Below, in pieces: positions 1 to 9,076 of a stretch of DNA of 64,000 nucleotides. Below the pieces are notes generated by a model that saw nothing but the letters and a program-made list of their open reading frames with translations, ran no database searches and was not told where the DNA came from. The position numbers and the translations under genes were made by a program. The DNA is from Shewanella sp. TC10 (GTDB taxonomy: Bacteria; Pseudomonadota; Gammaproteobacteria; Enterobacterales; Shewanellaceae): assembly GCF_009663145.1 (NCBI RefSeq), contig NZ_VKHR01000022.1, positions 1 to 64,000 on the forward strand, read 5' to 3'. Numbering within the stretch: the stretch's first letter is position 1; every line of letters starts with the position of its first letter.

Positions 1-10
1 CTTCCGATCT
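1..10. other. Probable Illumina adapter remnant at contig end
   Basis: The first ten bases, CTTCCGATCT, are identical to the 3' end of the standard Illumina adapter (…GCTCTTCCGATCT). They sit exactly at position 1. They are probably not genomic, and the contig probably starts here through untrimmed reads. Confidence 0.75.
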
Positions 11-11
11 C

Positions 12-224
12 ACTTGTGAAAAACTATCCATAACCAATACAGGCACATTCGATGGTGAAGTGTACAGTAAACGTATGGAAATCTTAGATAACGGCCAATT
101 TATTGGTTACCGCAAAGCTTACGATGAGAGCCTAGAGCACAATAGCCTTCTTAATGAAAAAGTTGTTAGCCCAAGCGCTGAAGCATCTGTAGACAATCCT
201 CAGCTTTCTGCTGTAAATGTATAG
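12..224 (+). CDS. C-terminal fragment of a bactofilin-like (polymer-forming cytoskeletal) protein
   Basis: Only the last 70 residues are present; the start is lost at the contig end. The stretch ITNTGTFDGEVYSKRMEI followed by LDNGQFIG has the alternating hydrophobic/glycine pattern of the bactofilin beta-helix, in which each rung reads roughly 'G.. .G.v.a..l.i..g..'. A low-complexity polar tail of about 35 residues follows. Bactofilins polymerise without nucleotide at the inner face of the membrane. The gene converges with the DUF2982 gene 12 bp downstream. The assignment rests on one or two rungs only, so the family is tentative; the reading frame itself is convincing. Confidence 0.5.
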   Translation, partial: TCEKLSITNTGTFDGEVYSKRMEILDNGQFIGYRKAYDESLEHNSLLNEKVVSPSAEASVDNPQLSAVNV

Positions 225-236
225 ACTCCTGTAGCG

Positions 237-932
237 TTAATCTTCTTTTAAAAGATGTTCTTGTTGCCACTCGCGTAATAACTCAACAAATTCTGCGGGT
301 GGCCTATCAAGGCTATCAATCGAAACATACAGATGAAAGCCTAAATGACTCTCTAGTGTCTGGCATCGATGACCGAACATCGCAAGTACTCCTCGATACC
401 TATCGCCATTGACGACAAGTGGCGTAAACTCCGCTCCTAAGTAGGTTTCTAAGCTCTGTAAGTCTTCATCTTGCGTTGCTGCTGTCATCAGTAGTGGACG
501 TTGCTCTGTCAATAGGCCTGTGGCTAATCGAGGTGAAATACAATCGAGGATCGGGTTTATCTGTTTTAATTTAAAACCAATGTATGGCAGTTCTATTAAC
601 TCAAGGTTCTGAGTCACACGTGACACATCCACTCTGTGAATATTGTTCCAACCAATGTGCACCGTACCTCGATTGTGAAAGTAATCTAGGCCATTTTCAG
701 TAAGTTTAAAACTCGCTTTGGGCTGGTTAATCTTGGCAATACCAAGGATCAAACTCACGCTACCAAAACCAAATAGAACAATGCCTATACCAAATAAACT
801 TTTAGCATTAATGAACAGGATAAGGCTGATAAATAGCGCCAAACCGCCAAAAACACTAAGCGTTATGCCGTTTCTTTTACCGAATGGACTGATTAGTAAT
901 GTTTTTGTGTCAGCAAAATTCTCATTAGACAT
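237..932 (-). CDS. DUF2982 family membrane protein
   Basis: A 231-residue protein. The N-terminal part has two hydrophobic segments (about residues 20-40 and 45-65). A soluble domain follows with the motif SFKLTENGLDYFHNRG and a C-terminal stretch rich in W/L (EFVELLREWQQEH). This matches DUF2982, a family of unknown function seen in Shewanella and relatives. An in-frame upstream start (1016) exists but would lie deep inside elyC. The ATG at 932 gives MSNENFAD… and an 8-bp overlap with the elyC stop, typical of translational coupling. The preceding AAAGGG is about 10 bases upstream. It is probably co-transcribed with elyC. No function can be assigned. Confidence 0.8.
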   Translation of the reverse strand: MSNENFADTKTLLISPFGKRNGITLSVFGGLALFISLILFINAKSLFGIGIVLFGFGSVSLILGIAKINQPKASFKLTENGLDYFHNRGTVHIGWNNIHRVDVSRVTQNLELIELPYIGFKLKQINPILDCISPRLATGLLTEQRPLLMTAATQDEDLQSLETYLGAEFTPLVVNGDRYRGVLAMFGHRCQTLESHLGFHLYVSIDSLDRPPAEFVELLREWQQEHLLKED

Positions 933-1710
933 TGGTAATAAACCCTTTAATTTTAATCCAAAGCATACCCACATATTCATGAATTGAGCGCTGAGAAATA
1001 AATAAGTTTCCTGCACTAAAACGCCACCAGTATCCAGGTGAGCTTAAAAAGTTGGTGGGTGCTGCAACAGGGGATAATTTATTTGCAGTAAAAATCATCA
1101 TAGAACGAGGCATATGGGTTGCCGATGTCACTAATATAAAAGGAGTATTACCGATTAGGCTTTTCATTGATTGTGCCTCTTCAATGGTATCTAAGGCCTC
1201 TGGAAAAGTAACAATACTTTGCTCTGGCACGCCTAACTCTATCGCAGCTTGTTTCATAATGAATGCGTGGGGAGTTGGGGTTAAGCCACCACTCCAGCCA
1301 CTTACCACTAAAGTGCATTGATTATCAGCCAATCTAAGTTGTCTAATCCCTTCAGACAACATTGTTAATGCAGTTGAGGATAATTGCTGAACAGCACTTA
1401 TTTCAGGGTTTTCACGATGCCCTGAGCCTAAAACCATCACATAACAAGCATCGTCATTGATTTGAGCTAGAGGCAGTTCATTAACAGGATATTGAGATTC
1501 TAAGCTATTTGCGAGGTTGGCAGAAATAAAAGAGTTGCTCAGTAACATCAAGGTAGAAATGCCCAGTAGCAAACATAACTGACCAAATGATTTGAACTTT
1601 TTAGCTTGGAAACGCCAAATGAAAAGTGCGAACAATAAACAGATTAATATAAACGGCACCGGCATGACGAATTGCGACAAACCTTTTTTAAACCAAAACA
1701 TCAATTTCAT
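925..1710 (-). CDS. elyC: ElyC/SanA/YdcF family envelope biogenesis factor
   Basis: A 261-residue protein of the DUF218 (ElyC/YdcF) family; E. coli ElyC has 259 residues. Two N-terminal membrane segments (about residues 15-33 and 42-62) precede a periplasmic DUF218 domain. The conserved features are visible: YVMVLGSGHRENP, the LVVSGWSGG turn, DTIEEAQ and FILVTSATHMPRSM. In E. coli ElyC is needed for normal peptidoglycan and lipid-carrier metabolism at low temperature. Here it heads a two-gene unit with the DUF2982 gene. No strong ribosome-binding site is visible at 1710; the ATG three codons further in is an alternative start. Confidence 0.82.
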   Translation of the reverse strand: MKLMFWFKKGLSQFVMPVPFILICLLFALFIWRFQAKKFKSFGQLCLLLGISTLMLLSNSFISANLANSLESQYPVNELPLAQINDDACYVMVLGSGHRENPEISAVQQLSSTALTMLSEGIRQLRLADNQCTLVVSGWSGGLTPTPHAFIMKQAAIELGVPEQSIVTFPEALDTIEEAQSMKSLIGNTPFILVTSATHMPRSMMIFTANKLSPVAAPTNFLSSPGYWWRFSAGNLFISQRSIHEYVGMLWIKIKGFITNV

Positions 1711-1826
1711 CTGTTTTTATCTGCTTAATTAGAAGTATCTGAATTGTAATTCATCTATTGTATCTACTGTGGCTGCAGAATGCGAAAATATCAGGTTATC
1801 ATGCGATTAAACACCTAGGGTTCAAT

Positions 1827-1855
1827 AAAAATGGCGCTTTAACAGCGCCATTTTT
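1827..1855 (-). terminator. Rho-independent terminator downstream of mak
   Basis: A 12-bp inverted repeat (AAAAATGGCGCT at 1827-1838 and AGCGCCATTTTT at 1844-1855) with a 5-nt loop lies 28 bp past the mak stop. Because the arms end in A- and T-runs it could act on both strands. Confidence 0.8.
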
Positions 1856-1882
1856 GATTTCAATGAGTATAAAAACGAATGA

Positions 1883-2788
1883 CTAGTGTTCGTTTTTGCC
1901 CCAAAGCCAAGCTGCACCGCGCACACCTGAAGAAGCGCCAAATTGGTTTTTAACCACAATCGTGTCGCATTCTCTTCCTACCACATACTTAGGTAGCACT
2001 TTTGGAAGCTCAGTATAAATAGCATCGATATTAGATACACCGCCGCCTAATACAATCACATCAGGATCAATCATATTAATCAAATGTGCTAGAGAGCGGG
2101 CTAAACGATCGATATAGCGTACAAAAGCTTGTGTGGCTAAAGGATGACCTTCTGACATCATTTGTGAAATTTGAATACCGCTATCAGCTTCACCACCAGC
2201 ACGGCGGAAGTCTCGAACCCAACCTGTACCAGAGATAAACGTTTCAATACAATCTTTATTACCGCAAAAACATGATGTTGAATTGAACTCATCTGGAGTC
2301 ATCCAAGGTAGCGGATTATGTCCCCACTCACCTGCAATACCATTGCCGCCGCCATGAACTCGGCCGTTAATCGACAGTCCACCACCACAGCCAGTTCCGA
2401 TAATGACACCAAACACCACACCTTTTCCTGCAGCAGCGCCGTCAACAGCTTCTGAGACAGCAAAACAGTTAGCATCATTAGCAACGCGCACTTCTCTATT
2501 TAGTCGAGCACTTAAATCTTTATCAAGTGGATGACCATTAATCCAAGTGGAATTTGAGTTTTTAACTAATCCAGTAAAAGGTGAAACGACACCAGGGATC
2601 CCAACTCCTACGGAGCCTTGTTGATTTGTTTCAGCTTCGGCTTCGTCCACTAAACCAATAATGGCATCTAAGGTACTAGGATAATTTTTAGGGGTCGGTA
2701 CACGTTTGCGAAACAGTTCACTACCGTCTTCAGCTAACGCCACTAATTCTATTTTTGTCCCGCCAAGATCCACACCCATGCGCATCAT
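1883..2788 (-). CDS. mak: ROK-family fructokinase (Mak type)
   Basis: Phosphorylates fructose (and possibly other hexoses) with ATP in the cytoplasm. ROK hallmarks are present: the N-terminal phosphate loop [27 protein letters not shown], the IGTGCGGGL phosphate segment, GEWGH, the zinc-binding [11 protein letters not shown], and [14 protein letters not shown]. Similarity to E. coli Mak is high throughout ([20 protein letters not shown]). I place the start at ATG 2788 rather than 2803, because GGAGAG lies 7 bases upstream of 2788 and within the longer reading. It stands as a single gene with its own terminator. It may feed on sugars released by the glucan locus, but no regulatory link is visible. 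Confidence 0.88.
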   Translation of the reverse strand: MMRMGVDLGGTKIELVALAEDGSELFRKRVPTPKNYPSTLDAIIGLVDEAEAETNQQGSVGVGIPGVVSPFTGLVKNSNSTWINGHPLDKDLSARLNREVRVANDANCFAVSEAVDGAAAGKGVVFGVIIGTGCGGGLSINGRVHGGGNGIAGEWGHNPLPWMTPDEFNSTSCFCGNKDCIETFISGTGWVRDFRRAGGEADSGIQISQMMSEGHPLATQAFVRYIDRLARSLAHLINMIDPDVIVLGGGVSNIDAIYTELPKVLPKYVVGRECDTIVVKNQFGASSGVRGAAWLWGKNEH

Positions 2789-2932
2789 AACTTCTCTCTC
2801 CATTTAATTATAATTTGTAATTAGATACGCACTTGAAGCTGCAGTTTTAAGGTGTAATTACAGTACCGATGACTTATTTATCAATGTGCTACCACTTTAA
2901 TACCCATTGATTTACAAGTTTATTTTTCAATA

Positions 2933-3784
2933 CTAAAACGCGTTACGCTCAAACCACTTTGGTGATGCTGCTATAAAGTACGGATTTAAAATATCTTCTT
3001 TTTGGTTGTACTCAAGTGGGGTTAATTCAGGATGCTTAAGCACCTTACCACCTGCACTCTCTAATACTGCTTGTGCTGCACCTGTGTCCCATTCGCTAGT
3101 TAAGCCTAAACGTGGGTAAACATCTGCATTGCCTTCTGCTACCAAACAAAACTTTAGCGAGCTACCAACGCTTTGCATTTGGTGCTCACCAATATGAGCA
3201 ACGTATTCAGCAAGCCCTGGACTGATATGTGAACGGCTCCCCACAACAATGGGTTTATCGTTAACTTGCTTATCAGTGATATCTAATGTTTGTGTTTTAC
3301 CGGCAGTTTCAAGCCAAGCACCCTCAGTTAAAATACCTGAATAACATTTATCCAATACGGGTGCATACACTACGCCAGCTACTGCTTTTCCCTTATGGAT
3401 CAACGCAATATTGACAGTAAACTCACCATTGCGCTTTATAAATTCTTTCGTGCCATCTAACGGATCAATTAACCAATAGGTTGTCCAACTCTTACGAACA
3501 TCCCAATCGATATCAGCCGCTTCTTCACTCATCACTGGAATATCAGCAAAATGCTTATCAAGTTCAGCAACTATTACGTTGTGACTGGCTATATCAGCAG
3601 CGGTTACAGGACTATCATCTTGTTTGTGCTCCACTTGCAAGTCTGGCTTCGAATACACTTGCATAATGGCTTCACCCGCTTGTTTTGCTATGGTGACAAC
3701 AGTTTTTAGTTGCGCTTTAGATAAACTAAATTCTTGTGCTAATTCTTTATCAGTCAAAGGGTATTCCTCAGAAAATACCGACAT
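2933..3784 (-). CDS. cysQ: 3'(2'),5'-bisphosphate nucleotidase CysQ
   Basis: A 283-residue inositol-monophosphatase-fold enzyme that removes the 3'-phosphate from PAP formed during sulfate assimilation. Metal-binding and catalytic motifs are present: SEEAADIDW (second-shell Glu), WLIDPLDGTKEF (DPxDGT metal site), NGEFTVNIALI, and SEWDTGAAQAVLESAGG near the C-terminus. It is longer than E. coli CysQ (246 residues) because of about 25 extra N-terminal residues. No clear Shine-Dalgarno precedes ATG 3784, so a start further inside cannot be excluded. It lies 144 bp upstream of mak on the same strand. Confidence 0.88.
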   Translation of the reverse strand: MSVFSEEYPLTDKELAQEFSLSKAQLKTVVTIAKQAGEAIMQVYSKPDLQVEHKQDDSPVTAADIASHNVIVAELDKHFADIPVMSEEAADIDWDVRKSWTTYWLIDPLDGTKEFIKRNGEFTVNIALIHKGKAVAGVVYAPVLDKCYSGILTEGAWLETAGKTQTLDITDKQVNDKPIVVGSRSHISPGLAEYVAHIGEHQMQSVGSSLKFCLVAEGNADVYPRLGLTSEWDTGAAQAVLESAGGKVLKHPELTPLEYNQKEDILNPYFIAASPKWFERNAF

Positions 3785-4148
3785 TTAAGCCGGGAAATGA
3801 TCGACACATATTATGCCATTGACCGTATTAAAGATTTATAACTATTTAGTTTGTCTTAGACATTAAATTAAAATCACATTCATACTCGATTTAATGACTA
3901 TTCTTATTCAATAAAAGCTTAGTCTTACTCAACTAAAGCTTAGTCTTACTCAATTAATGCCTAATCTCTTTGCTGATGCACTATCATTTTCAATCATTAG
4001 CCAAAGCTTATTGTTACTTATTTGTAACGTCAGCTTGATAGTAAGCCAAGAGCGAAGAGCTTAAAACCCTCAACGCCTTGACTGCATTCGTATTCAAACT
4101 TTTTATCTCGAACTCGAGTTATCAAATACCTCTTAAACTGAGTTCAGG
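3785..4148. other. Gene-free spacer between cysQ and the GH16 gene
   Basis: 364 bp of AT-rich sequence between two minus-strand genes. The only structure I see is a 21-bp-period direct repeat at 3914-3953. The cysQ promoter must lie here but no unambiguous -35/-10 pair stands out. Confidence 0.6.
3914..3953. repeat. Two-copy 19-bp direct repeat, 21-bp period
   Basis: AAAGCTTAGTCTTACTCAA occurs exactly at 3914-3932 and 3935-3953. A third, decayed copy (AATTAATGCCTAATCTC) follows. The spacing of 21 bp is two helical turns, which would suit tandem binding of a regulator upstream of cysQ, but it could be replication slippage. Confidence 0.75.
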
Positions 4149-6227
4149 TTATTTAGTCAGTTTTACGTTATCAACTTGCATCACCACACCACTTTGATTA
4201 CCCCATGCAGGAAAGATAACTAAAGGTGTATCCACTTGAGTTAAATCTAAACTCGACCCTGTATTGGCAACAACATCAGCAAGCATAATCTTATAATGAG
4301 TCCAAGCCCCGACTTCAGGAGTATTAATTGAAAAATCTCCAGAACTACAAGGATGTCCACAATCAATTTTAATATTAAAATCCCTTACTTCCCGCGGATC
4401 TGTAGTCACATTCAAATCAAACTCAAGGTAATTAAAACTACTCACATCTTGTTGAAAGTTAGTGCTTTGAAAATACACAACGGCTTCGTTTGTGTTAAAA
4501 CTGAATTGGCTTACAAGATTATTGTCACCACCAACATCGACCTGCTCAATGGCAACACTACCTGTCGCAGCATAATGGCCAATCGCAAATGGCGCTTTTA
4601 CTGTGTCGTCATAAACAATTAATTCATCAGATTGAGACACTTCATATTCATAGCGCACATTATCAATTTGTAGGCTCATATTACCTAAAGGCTCTATCAC
4701 AAAAGGATTGGTTACCGATGCTAAATCAGCAAAGCTCCCCGGTGAAAACCGATTGCCACTGGTGACAAGTTCAGCAATAGGTAAGCGAATTTCAGTCCAA
4801 GTATTTAGTTCGGGAATATCTATACTGATATCACTGACATTAGGCCAACCGCTGTCTATTTTAACTAACAAGTCAACGTCGGTATCCGTGCTCATCACGT
4901 TCAAATCAAACACTAAAACACCATTTGCCGACCAATGTGATAAATCTGCCGTTGGCGGATAGGAGAAATAAGCATTACCCGTTGCGCCAACCTTGTCTAA
5001 CTGCAACACTTCGCCGCGCCCTTCGACTTCAACAGCGGTTAAAGTCACTGCATTGTCAGGGTTATAACTGTCTAAGCTTAAACCTTCAGCAAGTGCGTCT
5101 TCGTATAAAGTAAACACAGGTCCAGCGCCGATATCCGTTGAAGGCGTGGTAATTTCTGGCGCCACATGACCTTCGACAATTTCAGCATTTTCATCAACAG
5201 ATGCGCAGCCTTGTCCTGTTTCAGGTGAGATACTACATTCATACACACGTACGTAGTCAACTTCTAAAGTTTGCGGAAAAACACTCTCATCCACACCAGT
5301 ATTGTTGACATTAGCCGCCCAAGTTCCGCCAACAGCTAAATTTAAGATCATGTGAAATGACTGATTATATGGGCCATCTTCTAGTGCATTTTGAAGATTG
5401 CCATCACTATCGGTATATTGACTGTACCAACCTGTTGAGCGTTGTGTAGCAAAGTGAACATCATCAACGTACCAACGAATTTCATCTTTTTCCCATTCAA
5501 GGGCATAAACATGAAAATCATCAGCAGGGTTGGCCCCTTCTGGCAGTGAATACTCAGCACCTGAATAAACATTCCCAGGCCATGCTTTGCCGTAATGCAA
5601 AGTACCGTGAATTTTCGCTTCAGGTTCTGAGCCCTCGGTCACCACTTTTAAATTAACCGCCTCCATAATATCGATTTCACCAGAACCAGCCCAAGGGCCA
5701 TAAGCCCAATCAGTGGGTAACATCCATATTGCAGGCCATGTTCCTTGGCCTTGAGGCATTTTGGCGCGAATTTCAAAACGTCCGTACTTCCAGTCACCTT
5801 TATTGGTGGAATCTAACCTTGCTGAAGTATAAGGCTGCTGTTTTGAGGTATCATCTGCATCGTAATTCGGGTCTCCTAAAGCCACGGCTGGACCACTGAA
5901 ATCTTCACGTTCTGCGGTGATCACCAACATACCGTCAGCAACCTTACTGTTTTCATCACGCTGGGTATAACATTGGTGTTCTTGATTGCCCCCACCATAA
6001 CAATTGTGAGCTAAATTCCACTTATCTAAGTCAATACTGGTACCATCAAATTCATCACTCCAAACCAGAGTCCACGCACTCTCTTGTGGCTGTTCGACGG
6101 TGTTATCGACAGGAGCGGTATCATTGGCTGCCTCTACTTCCGATGAACTATCTGAACCACAACCAATTAATAATACGGCAGCGACACTGACACTAGTGAG
6201 CGTTAAAGCTGGTGTTAATTTTTTCAT
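4149..6227 (-). CDS. GH16 endo-beta-1,3-glucanase (laminarinase) lipoprotein with two C-terminal ExoP_C-like domains
   Basis: A 692-residue secreted lipoprotein. Residues 1-23 form a lipoprotein signal ending in LLIGC (Cys23). A polar linker to about residue 50 follows, then a GH16 catalytic domain at about 52-335. The catalytic motif GEIDIME gives nucleophile Glu184, helper Asp186 and acid/base Glu189. After a Cys-containing junction come two related beta-sandwich modules (about 365-530 and 540-692). Both end in a 'QIDNVR/QVDNVK' strand and resemble the C-terminal carbohydrate-binding-like domain of the ExoP GH3 enzyme. Family knowledge predicts cleavage of laminarin or mixed-linked beta-glucan at the cell surface. 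The GH3 gene lies 139 bp upstream on the same strand with a terminator-like hairpin between. Substrate is inferred from family and neighbours. Confidence 0.9.
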   Translation of the reverse strand: MKKLTPALTLTSVSVAAVLLIGCGSDSSSEVEAANDTAPVDNTVEQPQESAWTLVWSDEFDGTSIDLDKWNLAHNCYGGGNQEHQCYTQRDENSKVADGMLVITAEREDFSGPAVALGDPNYDADDTSKQQPYTSARLDSTNKGDWKYGRFEIRAKMPQGQGTWPAIWMLPTDWAYGPWAGSGEIDIMEAVNLKVVTEGSEPEAKIHGTLHYGKAWPGNVYSGAEYSLPEGANPADDFHVYALEWEKDEIRWYVDDVHFATQRSTGWYSQYTDSDGNLQNALEDGPYNQSFHMILNLAVGGTWAANVNNTGVDESVFPQTLEVDYVRVYECSISPETGQGCASVDENAEIVEGHVAPEITTPSTDIGAGPVFTLYEDALAEGLSLDSYNPDNAVTLTAVEVEGRGEVLQLDKVGATGNAYFSYPPTADLSHWSANGVLVFDLNVMSTDTDVDLLVKIDSGWPNVSDISIDIPELNTWTEIRLPIAELVTSGNRFSPGSFADLASVTNPFVIEPLGNMSLQIDNVRYEYEVSQSDELIVYDDTVKAPFAIGHYAATGSVAIEQVDVGGDNNLVSQFSFNTNEAVVYFQSTNFQQDVSSFNYLEFDLNVTTDPREVRDFNIKIDCGHPCSSGDFSINTPEVGAWTHYKIMLADVVANTGSSLDLTQVDTPLVIFPAWGNQSGVVMQVDNVKLTK

Positions 6228-6317
6228 TTTCCCCCCAAGGAAATAGCAAAAAATCTTGAAAAAAATCCAACAAAATCCCTTACAAAGTTAATTGCAAGTT
6301 CACAGCAGTGCAGGAGT

Positions 6318-6355
6318 AAAACCAGTTAGTCTTGACCGAAATAAAGACTAACTGG
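6318..6355 (-). terminator. Intra-operon hairpin between GH3 and GH16
   Basis: A perfect 12-bp inverted repeat (CCAGTTAGTCTT at 6322-6333, AAGACTAACTGG at 6344-6355) with a 10-nt loop lies just past the GH3 stop. On the minus strand a TTTT run follows. It may attenuate read-through into GH16 or protect the 3' end of the upstream mRNA. Confidence 0.65.
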
Positions 6356-6366
6356 CATAAGGTTAT

Positions 6367-8994
6367 TTAAGGAGCTGGACAGCTAATTGTGGCGTTATCT
6401 GCAGCATTTGGCACGATGAATAAATCACTGAAATTGATTTCAGCTTGGCCATCAGTAGCAAGATAAAATGGCGTGTTAATGTTGCTAAAGTCCACTTGCT
6501 TATTCGCAAAACACTTCAAATCAACACTAATCGTTTGCCAGTTTCCAACTGATGAATTTAATGCCGCTGTAATATCAACATCCGCGCGGCAATCTCGATC
6601 ACATGCCATGCCTAACATCACAGGTTTTTCAATCTTATTAGTCGTTTTAATCAATACAGAAAGTGCGGCATTATTATTTGAGTAAGCTCGTAAGTCCCGT
6701 GGGAAGTTACTGATTAAGCCAACAAAGCCAAGCTCTGTTCCATTAAAGTTCACTAATCGAGCATCTTCTTGTACTGCTTTATCAAAGGTTCTTAAAGTTA
6801 ATGCATCATTTTGCTGAATACTGCTACTCACCGTTTCCATTGAGGTTTCAGTACCCACAATCAGTTTCCATGGTGCTTTAACCGCACGCTCAAATAAAGC
6901 TAATGTTTCAAGCTTTGTTTCAGAGGCAAAGTTATCTTCTGAAAGCGTATTCGACACTTCACTTTTCTCACCATATTTAAGGCCGTAACCATAGGCAAAT
7001 AAAGGTTGGTAATCTTCATCGTTTACATTAACTGAGGTCTGCTGCGGGGTTATTGGCCATGAGAAAGAAAGCTTACCCACAAAATCCGCATTCACTTTAC
7101 CGTCAGAATTTGAAAATAACACTTGAGCCACACCGTCACCTTCAGTCCCCGGTAACCATGCCGCTACAAACGCATCTGATGCATTTAATTCAGGGTTAAC
7201 CCACATTGGGCGGCCACTAATAAACACTGATACAACAGGAATACCTTGTGACTTTAATGAACTAAGCAAAGCTAAATCACGTTTGTCACCACGTTGATAC
7301 TCAAGGTTATCAATGTCGCCATTACCTTCTGCATATGGCTCTTCGCCAAACACAACAATGGCAACGTCGGGTTTGTTCGCCGCATCAAATTGGCCATCAA
7401 CACTTAACCAGCTTTGCCCGCCTGCTGCTTTTACTGTTTGTTCAATACCTGCATAGATAGACGTTGCACCTGGGAAGTCTTCATTTAAATTATCAGTTCC
7501 CTGCCATGTGATGCTCCAACCGCCGGACTGCTTACCTATGTTATCCGCTGCATCACCTGCTACCAGTACTTTGGTATTGGGTGCTAAAGGTAAAATGTTG
7601 CCATTATTTTTAAGCAACACTAATGATTCACGCACCGCTTGTCTTGCCACATCACGGTGAGCTTTAGCACCAATTAATTCCGTTTTACCTGAAATAGCGC
7701 GATTAGCAGGGCTTGGTTTTTCAAATAAACCAGCTCTGAATTTAACTCTAAGAATACGACGTACTGCATCATCAACTCTTGCTTGAGTGATTTCTCCCGC
7801 TTTCACTTGGGCAATCGTATTGTGATAAAGCGGTTTCCATGCACTCGTTGGCACCATGAATACATCAAGTCCTGCATTCGCAGCTTGTGCACAAGATTCA
7901 TTAGTACATCCATCAACTTGTCCATGACCGTTCCAGTCACCTACAACAAAACCGTCAAAGCCCATTTTATCTTTTAACACATCATTGAGCAGATACTTCT
8001 CACCGTGGATTTTTTTACCTTGCCAACTGTTAAATGAGGCCATCACGGTTTGTGCACCTGCGGTTAACCCGCCGACATACCCCTGAGCATGGATATCAAA
8101 TAAGTCTTGTTCTGAATCTAAGTTCTGGCCTTGATCTATGCCTTTCTCTGTACCACCGTCACCTAAAAAGTGCTTAACGGTAGAAATAACATGTTGATCT
8201 GATAAAAAGTCATCACCGACTTTGCCTTGCAAGCCTTCAACAATTGAGTGGGAATACGCTTTAACAATACGAGGATCTTCTGAGTAACCTTCATAGGTTC
8301 GTCCCCAGCGATCATCACGAACTACAGCAACCGTTGGTGCAAACACCCAATCAATGCCGGTTACCATCACTTCTTTAGCGGTTATTGCGGCAATATCACG
8401 GATCAAGTCGGGATTATTCGCAGCACCCAAACCAATGTTGTGTGGAAATAGCGTTGCCCCAATCACATTGTTATGACCATGAACCGCATCTGTGCCCCAC
8501 ATCGTAGGGATAGAAATACCATCAACGCTATCGTCAATGGATGCTTGATACATATCTTCAGCGAGCTTAATCCAGTCTGCTGGAGTTGCATGCTTATCAT
8601 CATTTGGATATGCACCGCCGCCATTTAAATATGAGCCGAAACCATATTTACGCATATCTTCAACCGTGATATCGCGAATTTCAGGTTGGATCATCTGAGC
8701 AACTTTTTGCTCTAAGGTCATCTTTTCCATTAGCTTAGAAATACGTGCCTCTAATTCAGCATCTTTCGCTAACGGAATATCTAAAGTAGGCCAAATATCA
8801 ATGTTATTTTTGACAGTGCTAGCAGCTTCATTTGTTTCTGAAACTTCCACTACTACTTGTTTATCTGACTCCGCTTCAGCTGGCATAGCCTTTTTATCAT
8901 CATCCGAGCAAGCAGACAGCCCAACCAATACGGCGATGATTTGCAATGGCAACGTTAATTGCTTCCTTGCGATAACCTTATTTGCCTTTTTCAT
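6367..8994 (-). CDS. GH3 exo-beta-glucanase/beta-glucosidase lipoprotein, ExoP type
   Basis: Start placed at ATG 8994 (875 aa): AAGG lies 8 bases upstream and a lipoprotein signal follows at once (LVGLSAC, Cys29). The ATG at 9021 lacks a good site. Domains: GH3 (alpha/beta)8 barrel at about 85-440 with nucleophile Asp353 in VVGDWNGHG; GH3 C-terminal sandwich at about 460-680 with KNNGNILPL; ExoP_C-like module at about 690-875. The order matches ExoP from Pseudoalteromonas, an exo-1,3/1,4-beta-glucanase of about 840 residues. It probably trims oligoglucans from the GH16 enzyme to glucose at the outer membrane or in the periplasm. A sugar-transporter gene lies 82 bp upstream on the same strand. 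Confidence 0.9.
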   Translation of the reverse strand: MKKANKVIARKQLTLPLQIIAVLVGLSACSDDDKKAMPAEAESDKQVVVEVSETNEAASTVKNNIDIWPTLDIPLAKDAELEARISKLMEKMTLEQKVAQMIQPEIRDITVEDMRKYGFGSYLNGGGAYPNDDKHATPADWIKLAEDMYQASIDDSVDGISIPTMWGTDAVHGHNNVIGATLFPHNIGLGAANNPDLIRDIAAITAKEVMVTGIDWVFAPTVAVVRDDRWGRTYEGYSEDPRIVKAYSHSIVEGLQGKVGDDFLSDQHVISTVKHFLGDGGTEKGIDQGQNLDSEQDLFDIHAQGYVGGLTAGAQTVMASFNSWQGKKIHGEKYLLNDVLKDKMGFDGFVVGDWNGHGQVDGCTNESCAQAANAGLDVFMVPTSAWKPLYHNTIAQVKAGEITQARVDDAVRRILRVKFRAGLFEKPSPANRAISGKTELIGAKAHRDVARQAVRESLVLLKNNGNILPLAPNTKVLVAGDAADNIGKQSGGWSITWQGTDNLNEDFPGATSIYAGIEQTVKAAGGQSWLSVDGQFDAANKPDVAIVVFGEEPYAEGNGDIDNLEYQRGDKRDLALLSSLKSQGIPVVSVFISGRPMWVNPELNASDAFVAAWLPGTEGDGVAQVLFSNSDGKVNADFVGKLSFSWPITPQQTSVNVNDEDYQPLFAYGYGLKYGEKSEVSNTLSEDNFASETKLETLALFERAVKAPWKLIVGTETSMETVSSSIQQNDALTLRTFDKAVQEDARLVNFNGTELGFVGLISNFPRDLRAYSNNNAALSVLIKTTNKIEKPVMLGMACDRDCRADVDITAALNSSVGNWQTISVDLKCFANKQVDFSNINTPFYLATDGQAEINFSDLFIVPNAADNATISCPAP

Positions 8995-9076
8995 AAAATT
9001 TGCCTTATGTATTCTTGTCATAAATTCTAATCAGGTTGCCAGAATGCTCGTAGATGCAGCATTCACGGCAAATATT

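Noticed and set aside
718-1321. Two plus-strand frames (718-987, 1052-1321) opposite DUF2982 and elyC
   Set aside because: They are antisense to well-supported genes and have no family features.
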